A stretch of DNA of 33,278 bases. Origin: a virus. Made by a program: the position numbers and the translations under genes. Below are positions 8,178 through 15,649 of the stretch, in pieces; position 1 is the stretch's first letter, and every line of letters begins with the position of its first letter. The DNA lies in the IMG/VR virus record IMGVR_UViG_3300042868_003741, positions 1-33,278 of that record; one strand, written 5' to 3'. The notes beneath the pieces were generated by a model. That model saw only the letters and a program-made list of their open reading frames with translations, did not search any database and was not told where the DNA came from.

Positions 8178-8761
8178 TGGGATTTGAAAAGATCTCAGAG
8201 TTTGAATCTGCACTAGCCAAGTTTACTGGTGCGCCATATGCAGTTATGACTGACTGTTGCACACATGCCATTGAATTATGCCTACGATTTGATCAAGTTA
8301 AATCAACACAATTTACTCCATATACATATCTTAGTGTTCCAATGACCATGCACAAGCTAGGTATAGAATATTCTTATTTGGACATATCCAAACAATGGGT
8401 AGGTGAATACCAATTTCAAGGTACTCGAATCTGGGACAGTGCCCGTCTGTTAAAACAAAACATGTACCGCTCAGGTATGCTACAATGTTTAAGTTTTGGC
8501 CATGACAAACCACTATCAATCGGTCGAGGTGGTGCAGTATTAACTGATGATGTAGAAGTATATGATGTACTCAAACATCAATGCTATGATGGCCGTGATC
8601 TAACTGTTAGTCCCTGGGAACAACAACTAACATTCCGTGTTGGTTATCATTATCGCCCAACCATAGAAGAAGCAGTACGAGCATTAGAATTATTATCAAC
8701 TGTTGACCAAAAACCTAAATACAAACAGTATCCAGACCTACGTGATATTATTATCAAATAA
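8177..8761 (+). CDS. Very short DegT/DnrJ/EryC1-type PLP aminotransferase
   Basis: The protein resembles sugar aminotransferases of the DegT/DnrJ/EryC1/StrS family but has 194 residues instead of about 370-400. Visible pieces are CCTHAIELCLRF (the GT/SxA-type cofactor phosphate loop), TPYTYLSVPMTMHKLGIEYSYLDI, RIWDSARLL (D87, matching the ring-nitrogen aspartate) and LSFGHDKPLSIGRGGAVLTDD. In the last, K111 matches the Schiff-base lysine and GRGGAVLTDD the family signature. The C-terminal domain is missing, with no frameshift or downstream remnant. A functional mini-enzyme or a reduced binding protein are both possible. It is coupled to the glycosyltransferase, which suggests an amino sugar. 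It ends just before the folE promoter. Confidence 0.72.
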   Translation: MGFEKISEFESALAKFTGAPYAVMTDCCTHAIELCLRFDQVKSTQFTPYTYLSVPMTMHKLGIEYSYLDISKQWVGEYQFQGTRIWDSARLLKQNMYRSGMLQCLSFGHDKPLSIGRGGAVLTDDVEVYDVLKHQCYDGRDLTVSPWEQQLTFRVGYHYRPTIEEAVRALELLSTVDQKPKYKQYPDLRDIIIK

Positions 8762-8763
8762 GT

Positions 8764-8792
8764 TTGACATAGACCTAAATAACCTATATAAT
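8764..8792 (+). promoter_or_regulatory. Consensus sigma70-type promoter for the folE operon
   Basis: A perfect TTGACA (8764-8769), 17 bp and a perfect TATAAT (8787-8792). CTAAATA (8775-8781) lies in the spacer, as in the clamp promoter. The 44-base leader carries CGGAGTAAAG before the TTG start of folE at 8837. Confidence 0.85.
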
Positions 8793-8836
8793 ATTAACAT
8801 ATCCCAATCCACTGGGTAAACATCGGAGTAAAGAAA

Positions 8837-9532
8837 TTGTCAAAATATAAAGTAAGTGAAACAATTCGTAATAACTTGAAAGCAAGTAACAAACGCTTTT
8901 GGGCTGGCGATAATATTTCAGAATATATTACAGCAGAAAATAAAGAACTGTTAATTGACGAAGCCACTGAAGCATTTGAAAGTGTTTTAGATACGTTATT
9001 AATTGATCGTGAAAATGACCCAAACAGTCACGGTACAGCTAGACGACTAGCTAAAATGTACTTTAACGAGATCATGGCAGGTAGATATGAGCCTAATCCA
9101 GATGCTACAGCATTTCCAAATGACAGCGTAGATCGTTATGAAGGTATGTTGGTAGTACGTAGTGAACTACGCAGTATGTGTAGTCATCATCACCAACCAG
9201 TTAAAGGTGTAGCCTATATTGGTATTATTGCCGCTAGTAAACTAATTGGACTTAGTAAGTATACACGTATTGCACAATGGTGTTCTACCCGTGGTACATT
9301 ACAAGAAGAATTATGCAATGATATCACACGCGAGATTATGAAAGCCACAGGCAGTGAAAACGTTGCCGTATACATCCAAGCAACACATGGTTGCTGTGAA
9401 AATCGTGGTATTATGGCACATAGTAGTCTAACACAAACAACAGTGTTAAAGGGCGCATTCAAAGATGATCCAGACACCAAGAAAGAGTTCTTTGACAATA
9501 TTAAATTACAACAGGAGTTTGCACCAAGATGA
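8837..9532 (+). CDS. folE: GTP cyclohydrolase I
   Basis: This enzyme converts GTP to dihydroneopterin triphosphate, the entry step for both folate and 7-deazaguanine synthesis. The 231-residue length is normal. Key motifs are DPNSHGTARRLAKMYFNEI, SMCSHHHQPVKG with the zinc cysteine and adjacent histidine, LIGLSKYTRI, and ATHGCCENRG with the second zinc cysteine and catalytic region. The start is a TTG supported by an upstream GGAG and its own consensus promoter. It heads a second operon running through the phosphoribosyltransferase. In this phage it most likely feeds QueD and QueE. A role in folate supply with the phage DHFR and ThyA is possible too. Confidence 0.95.
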   Translation: MSKYKVSETIRNNLKASNKRFWAGDNISEYITAENKELLIDEATEAFESVLDTLLIDRENDPNSHGTARRLAKMYFNEIMAGRYEPNPDATAFPNDSVDRYEGMLVVRSELRSMCSHHHQPVKGVAYIGIIAASKLIGLSKYTRIAQWCSTRGTLQEELCNDITREIMKATGSENVAVYIQATHGCCENRGIMAHSSLTQTTVLKGAFKDDPDTKKEFFDNIKLQQEFAPR

Positions 9533-9858
9533 GTGACTTAAAACAACTAGCAAGAAATTATTTTGAAACATTTAGTCGCATGGACATCAATGGCCTTGAA
9601 GCGTTATTCAGTGATGACATAGTATTACGTGATTGGGAACAGGCAGCTATTGGCAAGGTTGATGTGATCACATCTAATCAAAACTTGTTTCAAAGAGTAA
9701 CAAGTATTCAAGTTGACCCAGTTCAAATTTATCAAGATGAGAACACTGTGGCGGCTGAATTAATTGTTACTATTAATAATGAAATTAGATTATTAGTAAC
9801 AGATGTGATAACATTTACAGGCGACAAGATCAGCAGTATCAGAGCCTACAAAGGATAA
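9529..9858 (+). CDS. SnoaL/NTF2-like fold protein
   Basis: The 109-residue protein has the layout of NTF2/SnoaL-like proteins: an N-terminal helix pair (LKQLARNYFETFSRMDINGLEALFSDDIVLRDW), then strands such as TVAAELIVTINNEIRLLVTDVITF, ending in SIRAYKG. These small cone-shaped proteins act as enzymes (isomerases, cyclases, hydrolases) or binding modules. No specific catalytic residues can be assigned. It overlaps the folE stop by 4 bases (ATGA), so a link to pterin or deazaguanine metabolism is possible but unproven. Confidence 0.7.
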   Translation: MSDLKQLARNYFETFSRMDINGLEALFSDDIVLRDWEQAAIGKVDVITSNQNLFQRVTSIQVDPVQIYQDENTVAAELIVTINNEIRLLVTDVITFTGDKISSIRAYKG

Positions 9859-9860
9859 TC

Positions 9861-10157
9861 ATGCGTTGGATTAAAAAGAAGATATGTAATTGGTTGGGTG
9901 TCGAACGATTTGACGATTGGGGGTCTGTTGAAGAATCTACTCCGTTGAGATGTCGTAATGATTCCCCCACCTTCTTTGATCGCAATCCAGAAACTAATTT
10001 TCGTATCTACACTGCATCGGGTGGTATTATACTTGAAGTAGGTCGATGGGATAAACTTAAACAAGAATGGAATACCAACATGCATATCATCAATGATGAC
10101 GACGAGCATAAAACTGATAGTATTGCTAAAATTATGACCTTGGAGTTGATGCGATGA
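9861..10157 (+). CDS. Small protein, function unknown
   Basis: The 98-residue protein has a basic amphipathic start (RWIKKKICNWLG), then RIYTASGGIILEVGRWDKLKQEW, and an acidic end. No domain is recognised. AAAGGA lies upstream of the ATG, and the gene overlaps the phosphoribosyltransferase start by 4 bases, which supports it being real. Confidence 0.65.
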   Translation: MRWIKKKICNWLGVERFDDWGSVEESTPLRCRNDSPTFFDRNPETNFRIYTASGGIILEVGRWDKLKQEWNTNMHIINDDDEHKTDSIAKIMTLELMR

Positions 10158-10699
10158 AAAAGTTATACGTAGACGACATACAGATCCGTGAATATGTGAA
10201 TAAAATCTCATATCAAATGTACAAGGACAATTGGCGTCCGGACTATATTGTAGGACTTACCCGCGGAGGACTTGTTCCCGCGGTGTATATGAGCCATATG
10301 TTAGATATCCCTATGGAAACATTAAAGGTAGCTCTACGTGATGGACAAGGTGGCGAAAGCAACTGCTGGATGGCTGAAGACGCATTTGGTTATATTAGTG
10401 CTAGTAGTGTGCCCAGACCAGCGGATGAACCAACTAGTGATCCAGCACTGCGTAAAAACATCTTGATCTTAGATGATATCAATGATACTGGTGCTACATT
10501 AGATTGGATCATCAAAGATTGGCAAGGTATTAATTTACCCAATGATCCAGCCTGGACAGACATCTGGGGCAACAATGTCCGTTTCGCTGTGTTATTTGAT
10601 AACCTAAGCAGCAATTTTAGCCGCAAAGTTGACTATAATGCTGTAGAAATAAACAAAGCAGAAGAGGATGTTTGGATTGTCTACCCTTGGGAAAGATAA
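10154..10699 (+). CDS. Type I phosphoribosyltransferase-like protein
   Basis: The 181-residue protein has the PRPP-binding signature ILILDDINDTGAT (about residues 103-115; canonical form is four hydrophobics, DD/ED, then TGxT). It also has the upstream segment YIVGLTRGGLVPAVYMSHML typical of hypoxanthine/xanthine phosphoribosyltransferases. The family joins a base to PRPP to make a nucleotide. A hood region between residues 60 and 100 is unusual (GGESNCWMAEDAFGY). Its place four genes before queE and in the folE operon makes a nucleobase or deazaguanine salvage role thinkable. That is inference only. Confidence 0.82.
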   Translation: MKKLYVDDIQIREYVNKISYQMYKDNWRPDYIVGLTRGGLVPAVYMSHMLDIPMETLKVALRDGQGGESNCWMAEDAFGYISASSVPRPADEPTSDPALRKNILILDDINDTGATLDWIIKDWQGINLPNDPAWTDIWGNNVRFAVLFDNLSSNFSRKVDYNAVEINKAEEDVWIVYPWER

Positions 10700-10707
10700 G
10701 TATTTAG

Positions 10708-12735
10708 ATGTCAATGAAAAATATCTATCTATGGAACAAGAGTGTAGTCAGTGCTACCATCCTTCCTACCTTATGGTTTAGTGCAAAAACTTATCACGAG
10801 GAATATGGTAAAACCGCAGATCATTGGTTATGGCAAAATCCATTTATTCACCTTAGATCTATAGAAGAAGTACTTGAAGATTGTAAAATTAATCCACCAA
10901 CTATATTTGGATTTTCTCTATATCTCTGGAATCACGTAGAAGCTGATACCTTAGCACAAGAAATTAAAAAACAATATCCTAAATGTCTTATAATCTACGG
11001 TGGACCGCAGGTTGACATTAAATATTCAGATAAATTCTTTCAGTTAAAACCGTGGGTTGATTTGGTAGTACCCAGTGATGTCTACGGTGAGCCATTATTA
11101 TCATATATTTTGGATAACTTTGATAATCTAAAAGTACAAGAAATTCCAGAAGTTTACTACCATCGCGGCGGGATTAAATTTAGATCTAAAGTTCCGTTCG
11201 TTAAACGTAGTTTCACCTGGCCTAGTAATATCTTTGAAAAACAAAAAGATTATATTAATATACCCGAAGGCGAATCGTTTGTTGCAGTATATGAGACTAC
11301 CAGAGGATGCCCATATGGGTGTACTTATTGCGACTGGGGTGGTGGCACTTATACTAAGGTGGTTCGCAAGCCAATGGCCACTATCTTATCTGAGCTAGAA
11401 TTTTTAAGTAAAAACAAAGTTGAATATATTTACATTGCAGATGCTAACTTTGGAATTTATAAAGATGATATTAACATAATCAATCATATCGTTGATCTTA
11501 AAGAAAAATACGGGTATCCGCTCAAAATGAGCGTTGAAAATGCCAAAAATAATTTAGATCGTGTAGTTCAAATACAAGAACTACTAGTTAAAAATCAATT
11601 AGTAAATTATTATAAAATCTCAATACAAAATACCAATGATGAAATTAAAAAAAATATTGATCGTGTTGATATCCCGTTCAACGACCAATTGAACGCTATT
11701 TTAGAGCTTAAGAAAAAATACAATGTTCCTATCCTCATTGAGACTATCTTAGGATTACCCGGAGACAATTACAAGCATACACTAGAAAGTATTGACATAT
11801 TTCATCAAAACGAAATTGAAAGTCATCGACCTGCTATATGGAATTTATTGCCCGAAGCGCCTGCTTATGCTCCGGCACAACGAGAAAAATTTAAGATTAA
11901 AACTAAATGGTTTGAAGTATATAGTATAGCATTTAGGTATAAAAATTCAGCCATAACTGATGAGGGTGTTAATACTGTAACTGGCAGATTGATGGCTGAG
12001 AATGTAATTAGTACCTACTCATATTCGGAATATGAATGGTGTGATATGTTGGCAGTTAATATGATAAGTGGTATATCTGCTACCTTAGGTTTTAATTTTT
12101 TAACCGGATATCTTAATAAACAACATGATTTAAGTTCTAGTGTATTTTACGATAAAATTTATAAAGAACTATTGGTTAAAAAGAATTTCACATCAGATGT
12201 GTTAAATGAAAAACTTGGCGGAATAGTTGATCATCTATATAAAGTAATTGATGATGATTCTATACAATCAATTGAATTTGATGTAGGACCAAACTTTCCA
12301 ATGTGGTTGGCTCCGTTTGTGTATGTTGGTTTTATAATAATGCTATACCCAAAAGAGTTTTTTACTGATATTGGGAACCTTTTTACTAAAATTACCAATG
12401 ATGAAAAAATTGTTGACTTGTGCATGTATTTGGCAAATATTATAATCGATATTGATTATGATCCTGTAGTCAAAAGAACTTTTCAAACTAACTATAATTG
12501 GTACAGTCATTTTAATGATAAAAAACCATTGCTTAAATCCAAATATGAATATAAAATATTAGATGAGAGGTTGAAATTTACAGGTACATCAAATTTTGAA
12601 ATATCAGATTATCATACATGTAAAGATAGAGACCAAAAAATTAAACAATTCTTTTATCACAGAGCATCTAATGCGGCGAGAAAGAAATACGCAGAGCATA
12701 TAATTGAGAATGAAGTTCTTCAGACAACAAAGTAA
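10708..12735 (+). CDS. B12-binding-domain-type radical SAM protein
   Basis: The 675-residue protein begins with a cobalamin-binding-like Rossmann region (residues 1-135: GFSLYLWNHVEADTLAQEI, then CLIIYGGPQVD, VDLVVPSDVYGEPLL). It then carries the radical SAM cluster motif TTRGCPYGCTYCDWG with C201, C205 and C208. YIYIADANFGIYKDD and ILIETILGLPGD match later strands of the radical SAM barrel. About 250 C-terminal residues (from 430) are unassigned. Substrates in this broad class range from lipids to peptides and natural products, so no function is offered. The gene is visibly richer in A and T than its neighbours, suggesting recent acquisition. It starts 8 bases after the phosphoribosyltransferase with only a weak ribosome binding site; ATG at 10714 is an alternative start. 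Confidence 0.85.
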   Translation: MSMKNIYLWNKSVVSATILPTLWFSAKTYHEEYGKTADHWLWQNPFIHLRSIEEVLEDCKINPPTIFGFSLYLWNHVEADTLAQEIKKQYPKCLIIYGGPQVDIKYSDKFFQLKPWVDLVVPSDVYGEPLLSYILDNFDNLKVQEIPEVYYHRGGIKFRSKVPFVKRSFTWPSNIFEKQKDYINIPEGESFVAVYETTRGCPYGCTYCDWGGGTYTKVVRKPMATILSELEFLSKNKVEYIYIADANFGIYKDDINIINHIVDLKEKYGYPLKMSVENAKNNLDRVVQIQELLVKNQLVNYYKISIQNTNDEIKKNIDRVDIPFNDQLNAILELKKKYNVPILIETILGLPGDNYKHTLESIDIFHQNEIESHRPAIWNLLPEAPAYAPAQREKFKIKTKWFEVYSIAFRYKNSAITDEGVNTVTGRLMAENVISTYSYSEYEWCDMLAVNMISGISATLGFNFLTGYLNKQHDLSSSVFYDKIYKELLVKKNFTSDVLNEKLGGIVDHLYKVIDDDSIQSIEFDVGPNFPMWLAPFVYVGFIIMLYPKEFFTDIGNLFTKITNDEKIVDLCMYLANIIIDIDYDPVVKRTFQTNYNWYSHFNDKKPLLKSKYEYKILDERLKFTGTSNFEISDYHTCKDRDQKIKQFFYHRASNAARKKYAEHIIENEVLQTTK

Positions 12736-12934
12736 ATTAATAGGATGGCTAGCTAATATCGTCACTGTTGTTGGGGTGGTGTTTACCAGTCTTGACGTCT
12801 ACCCGCTCAACATTATTATACTATCAGTGGCCTGTGTATTTTGGGTCATAACAGGCATACTATGGAAGAAACCAGAGTTATGGTCATTAAATGCTATAAT
12901 ATTATTCATATATCTATACGGATTGATTAGATGA
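12710..12934 (+). CDS. Small membrane protein, function unknown
   Basis: This is a 74-residue hydrophobic protein with two or three membrane spans: IGWLANIVTVVGVVF, YPLNIIILSVACVFWVITGIL and LNAIILFIYLYGLI. Short charged ends precede the first span. I chose the ATG at 12710; a TTG two codons upstream (12704) would also work. The start overlaps the end of the radical SAM gene by 26 bases. The stop overlaps the MazG start by 4 bases. The host membrane is the expected location. Confidence 0.65.
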   Translation: MKFFRQQSKLIGWLANIVTVVGVVFTSLDVYPLNIIILSVACVFWVITGILWKKPELWSLNAIILFIYLYGLIR

Positions 12935-13203
12935 TTGCAAACAAAACACAAGAAGCATTGATTATTTTACAAGAAGAGTGCGCAGAAGTTATACAAGCGG
13001 CTAGTAAGATATATCGCTTTGGTATAGACAATGAACACAAGTCAGGAAACACACAACGAGCTAATTTAGAAATGGAAATTGGTGATGTCCTAGCATTGAT
13101 AGATATTTTAGTTGAGCAGGGTGTAGTAGATCTAAATAACATTAATGTAGCTAATGCAAACAAAAAAGAAAAACTAAAGAAATGGTCGAGCTTATATGAG
13201 TAA
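12931..13203 (+). CDS. MazG-like nucleotide pyrophosphohydrolase
   Basis: The 90-residue, all-helical protein has the MazG metal-binding pattern: LQEECAEVIQAASKI (EExxE around residues 15-19), then LEMEIGDVLALIDILVEQG (ExxGD) on the second helix. The family cleaves NTPs or dNTPs, and possibly ppGpp, to monophosphates and pyrophosphate. MazG homologues are common in marine T4-like phages. It overlaps the QueE start by 8 bases. It could clean up nucleotides during replication. The exact substrate is not readable. Confidence 0.82.
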   Translation: MIANKTQEALIILQEECAEVIQAASKIYRFGIDNEHKSGNTQRANLEMEIGDVLALIDILVEQGVVDLNNINVANANKKEKLKKWSSLYE

Positions 13204-14050
13204 ACTTAAAGTCAGTGAAATATTCTATTCAGCACAAGGTGAAGGTCGCTTCATTGGTGTGCCTAGTGTGTTCTTAAGGACCTTTGGCTGCAACTTTACC
13301 TGTGGTGGATTTGGTATGAAGGATCGAACACAGATGAGCACAGAGCGTGAGTTCATCGATCCTACAAAATATCGCATATACGAAGAGCTACCTTTGGTTA
13401 CCACAGGCTGTGATAGTTATGCCAGCTGGGATCCTCGATTTAAGAACTTTAGTCCCCTATTAGAAACAGATGCTGTAGTCAAGCGTATGCTAGATCTGGT
13501 GCCTAGCAACAGTTGGATCATGCCCAATGGTAATGATACACATTTGGTTATCACAGGTGGTGAGCCATTGCTGGGTTGGCAACGTGCTTATCCAGACTTG
13601 TTAAGTCATAAGGATATGTATAACCTAAAGAACTTAACGTTCGAAACCAATGGCACCCAGGAACTACATGAAGACTTTGCCAAGTACTTGAAACTATGGA
13701 ATCGTGGCAGTCGTGAGATAACATTCAGTGTAAGTGCTAAACTAAGTGCGTCGGGTGAGTTGTGGTGTGACGCAATTAAACCTGAGATTGTTAAGAGCTA
13801 TGAGCGTGTAGGTACAACATATCTCAAGTTTGTAGTTGAAAACCCCAATGACTTTGACGAAGTAGATCGTGCAGTATCAGAATACAGGAAGGCCAAGTTC
13901 AAAGGCGTTATATACATTATGCCAGTAGGCGGTGTTGTAAGTGTTTACAACGGCAACAAATTTAACGTAGCTGATGAAGCTATGCGTCGTGGTTATTATT
14001 ACAGCCCAAGATTACATGTTGATCTTTGGGGTAACAGTTGGGGAAAATAA
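13196..14050 (+). CDS. queE: 7-carboxy-7-deazaguanine synthase, radical SAM, with split cluster motif
   Basis: QueE converts 6-carboxytetrahydropterin (from QueD) to 7-carboxy-7-deazaguanine. The family start FYSAQGEGRFIGVPSVFLRTFGCNFTC and the SAM-binding GGEPLLGW are clear, as are FETNGTQ and FSVSAKL. The cluster motif is odd. Canonical QueE reads CxxxCxxCDTxYSW. Here C32 and C36 are followed by GGF, and the matching CDSYASWD appears only at C72, giving C-x3-C-x35-C. An insertion of about 33 residues thus separates the second and third cluster cysteines. The 284-residue length fits with this insertion. The stop is followed directly by the metK start, so the SAM consumer and the SAM producer are adjacent. 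Confidence 0.88.
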   Translation: MSKLKVSEIFYSAQGEGRFIGVPSVFLRTFGCNFTCGGFGMKDRTQMSTEREFIDPTKYRIYEELPLVTTGCDSYASWDPRFKNFSPLLETDAVVKRMLDLVPSNSWIMPNGNDTHLVITGGEPLLGWQRAYPDLLSHKDMYNLKNLTFETNGTQELHEDFAKYLKLWNRGSREITFSVSAKLSASGELWCDAIKPEIVKSYERVGTTYLKFVVENPNDFDEVDRAVSEYRKAKFKGVIYIMPVGGVVSVYNGNKFNVADEAMRRGYYYSPRLHVDLWGNSWGK

Positions 14051-15151
14051 TTGGGATATCTATTTACAAGTGAAAGTGTAGCAGAAGGCCATCCAGATAA
14101 AGTAGCGGACGCTATCAGTGATGGAATTTTAGATCTGGTAATGCGCGATGAAAACATCGCTAGCCGTTGTGCTTGCGAAACATTAGTAACAACTAATCGT
14201 GTGGTCCTAGCAGGTGAATATAAAGGTAATTTGGACTCCGCAGAAGTTGACACAACTGTAAGAAATATTATCAAAACAATTGGCTACGAACAAGCGGGCT
14301 TTGATTGGCGTACGGTAGAAATCACAAACTTACTACATGGGCAAAGTGCAGACATTGCTCTAGGCACAGACACATTTGGTGCTGGTGATCAAGGACTTAT
14401 GTTTGGTTATGCTTGTAAAGAATCAGTTGACTACATGCCTGCGGCAATTTATTGGAGTCACGAGATTCTAAAAGCTCTAAAAGCTGTACGAGAAGAAGGC
14501 ATTTCTTGGTTAGGGCCTGATGCTAAGGCGCAGGTTACACTTGAATACGACAGTAAAGGATTACCTATTCGTATTGATAAGATCGTATGTAGCACACAAC
14601 ATGATGCTGACAAAGACATTGAAGAAGTTAGAGCAGTGGTAAAATCAGTGATCCGTGCTATTGTTCCATTGTTCTTAATTGATCATCGTACAGAGTTCTT
14701 AATTAATCCAACTGGCCGTTTTGTTATTGGTGGACCAGATGGTGATACTGGACTTACAGGACGTAAGATTATCGTTGATACCTACGGTGGCAGTTGCCCA
14801 CATGGTGGCGGTGCGTTCTCTGGCAAGGATCCTACCAAAGTGGATCGTAGTGCGGCTTACATGGCTCGTTATCTAGCTAAGAACATCGTAGCCAGTGGTC
14901 GTGCTAATCAAGCAACTGTGCAGATCAGTTATGCCATTGGTGTTAAAGAACCTACTAGTTTGTTTGTTAAAACAGATCAAGGGGTTGACGTTGACAGTAT
15001 CGAATGGATACGTAAAAATGTTGATCTAACACCCAAGGGTATCATCGATCGTTTTGAATTATTCCGCCCAATCTATAGTTCTACTACTAACTATGGACAT
15101 TTTGGTAAGAGTTATTTGCCCTGGGAAGCAGTAGATTTATTCAAGGATTAA
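14051..15151 (+). CDS. metK: S-adenosylmethionine synthetase
   Basis: MetK makes SAM from methionine and ATP. At 366 residues it is near full length (about 384 in bacteria). Signatures are FTSESVAEGHPDKVADAISD, the GAGDQGLMFGYA hexapeptide region, GGPDGDTGLTGRK and GGGAFSGKDPTKVDRS, which is the second (phosphate-loop) signature. The start is TTG directly after the queE stop, giving M-GYLFTSESVAEG. The adjacency suggests that SAM supply limits QueE, the second radical SAM enzyme or the methyltransferase at 1733. It could also offset host SAM loss. Confidence 0.95.
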   Translation: MGYLFTSESVAEGHPDKVADAISDGILDLVMRDENIASRCACETLVTTNRVVLAGEYKGNLDSAEVDTTVRNIIKTIGYEQAGFDWRTVEITNLLHGQSADIALGTDTFGAGDQGLMFGYACKESVDYMPAAIYWSHEILKALKAVREEGISWLGPDAKAQVTLEYDSKGLPIRIDKIVCSTQHDADKDIEEVRAVVKSVIRAIVPLFLIDHRTEFLINPTGRFVIGGPDGDTGLTGRKIIVDTYGGSCPHGGGAFSGKDPTKVDRSAAYMARYLAKNIVASGRANQATVQISYAIGVKEPTSLFVKTDQGVDVDSIEWIRKNVDLTPKGIIDRFELFRPIYSSTTNYGHFGKSYLPWEAVDLFKD

Positions 15152-15152
15152 T

Positions 15153-15275
15153 ATGTGGAAATTAATTAAAGGATGTTGGGATGAATATGTTAATCTAATA
15201 GCACATTCATATCTGATAGATGAAGCGTATATGGAGTTTAATATGGATCAAGAATTAGGTAGGGGTAATATATAA
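15153..15275 (+). CDS. 40-residue small ORF, translationally coupled
   Basis: ATG at 15153 opens a 40-codon frame (MWKLIKGCWDEYVNLIAHSY and on) one base after metK. Its TAA shares a base with the next ATG (TAATG), the same coupling used throughout the window. It fills the only gap between metK and the next gene. It is aromatic and acidic, with no known domain. Confidence 0.5.
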   Translation: MWKLIKGCWDEYVNLIAHSYLIDEAYMEFNMDQELGRGNI

Positions 15276-15649
15276 TGTTGGATAAAATTAAAAATTTATT
15301 TAAGAAAAAAGAAGAACCAAAGGTAGAACCTAAGAAAGAGGTTAAGAAAACTCCTAAAGAACTAGCCACTCTTGCTAGTGAACCATGGGTAGAAATACTC
15401 AGTATGGAAGTTGATCCAGAGAATGTCAGTAACGGTGCGTTTGAACTTGATTGGAATGACTTCTTTGTAGCACGGTTAATCAAAGCTGGCTATCAGGGTA
15501 AAACGGATCAAGATATTGTAGACAATTGGTTCCGTAGTGTATGTCAGAATGTAGTATTAGAAATCTACGAACAAGAACAAGCCGACCCAGAAGTACGCAG
15601 TAAAAATAACCGTCGTGATCTAGGCAATGGCAGAACGGAAGTAAGTTGA
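15275..15649 (+). CDS. Conserved-looking phage protein, function unknown
   Basis: The 124-residue protein starts with a lysine/glutamate-rich tail (LFKKKEEPKVEPKKEVKK). A compact part follows: ELATLASEPWVEILSMEVD, then AFELDWNDFFVARLIKAGY and DIVDNWFRSVCQNVVLE. I recall very similar proteins in marine T4-like phages, always without function. The 3' end overlaps the SGNH hydrolase start by 4 bases. Confidence 0.75.
   Translation: MLDKIKNLFKKKEEPKVEPKKEVKKTPKELATLASEPWVEILSMEVDPENVSNGAFELDWNDFFVARLIKAGYQGKTDQDIVDNWFRSVCQNVVLEIYEQEQADPEVRSKNNRRDLGNGRTEVS

Noticed and set aside
9846-10211. 121-codon open frame on the minus strand
   Set aside because: It covers two well-supported + strand genes joined by an ATGA-type overlap; no motif or ribosome binding site supports it.
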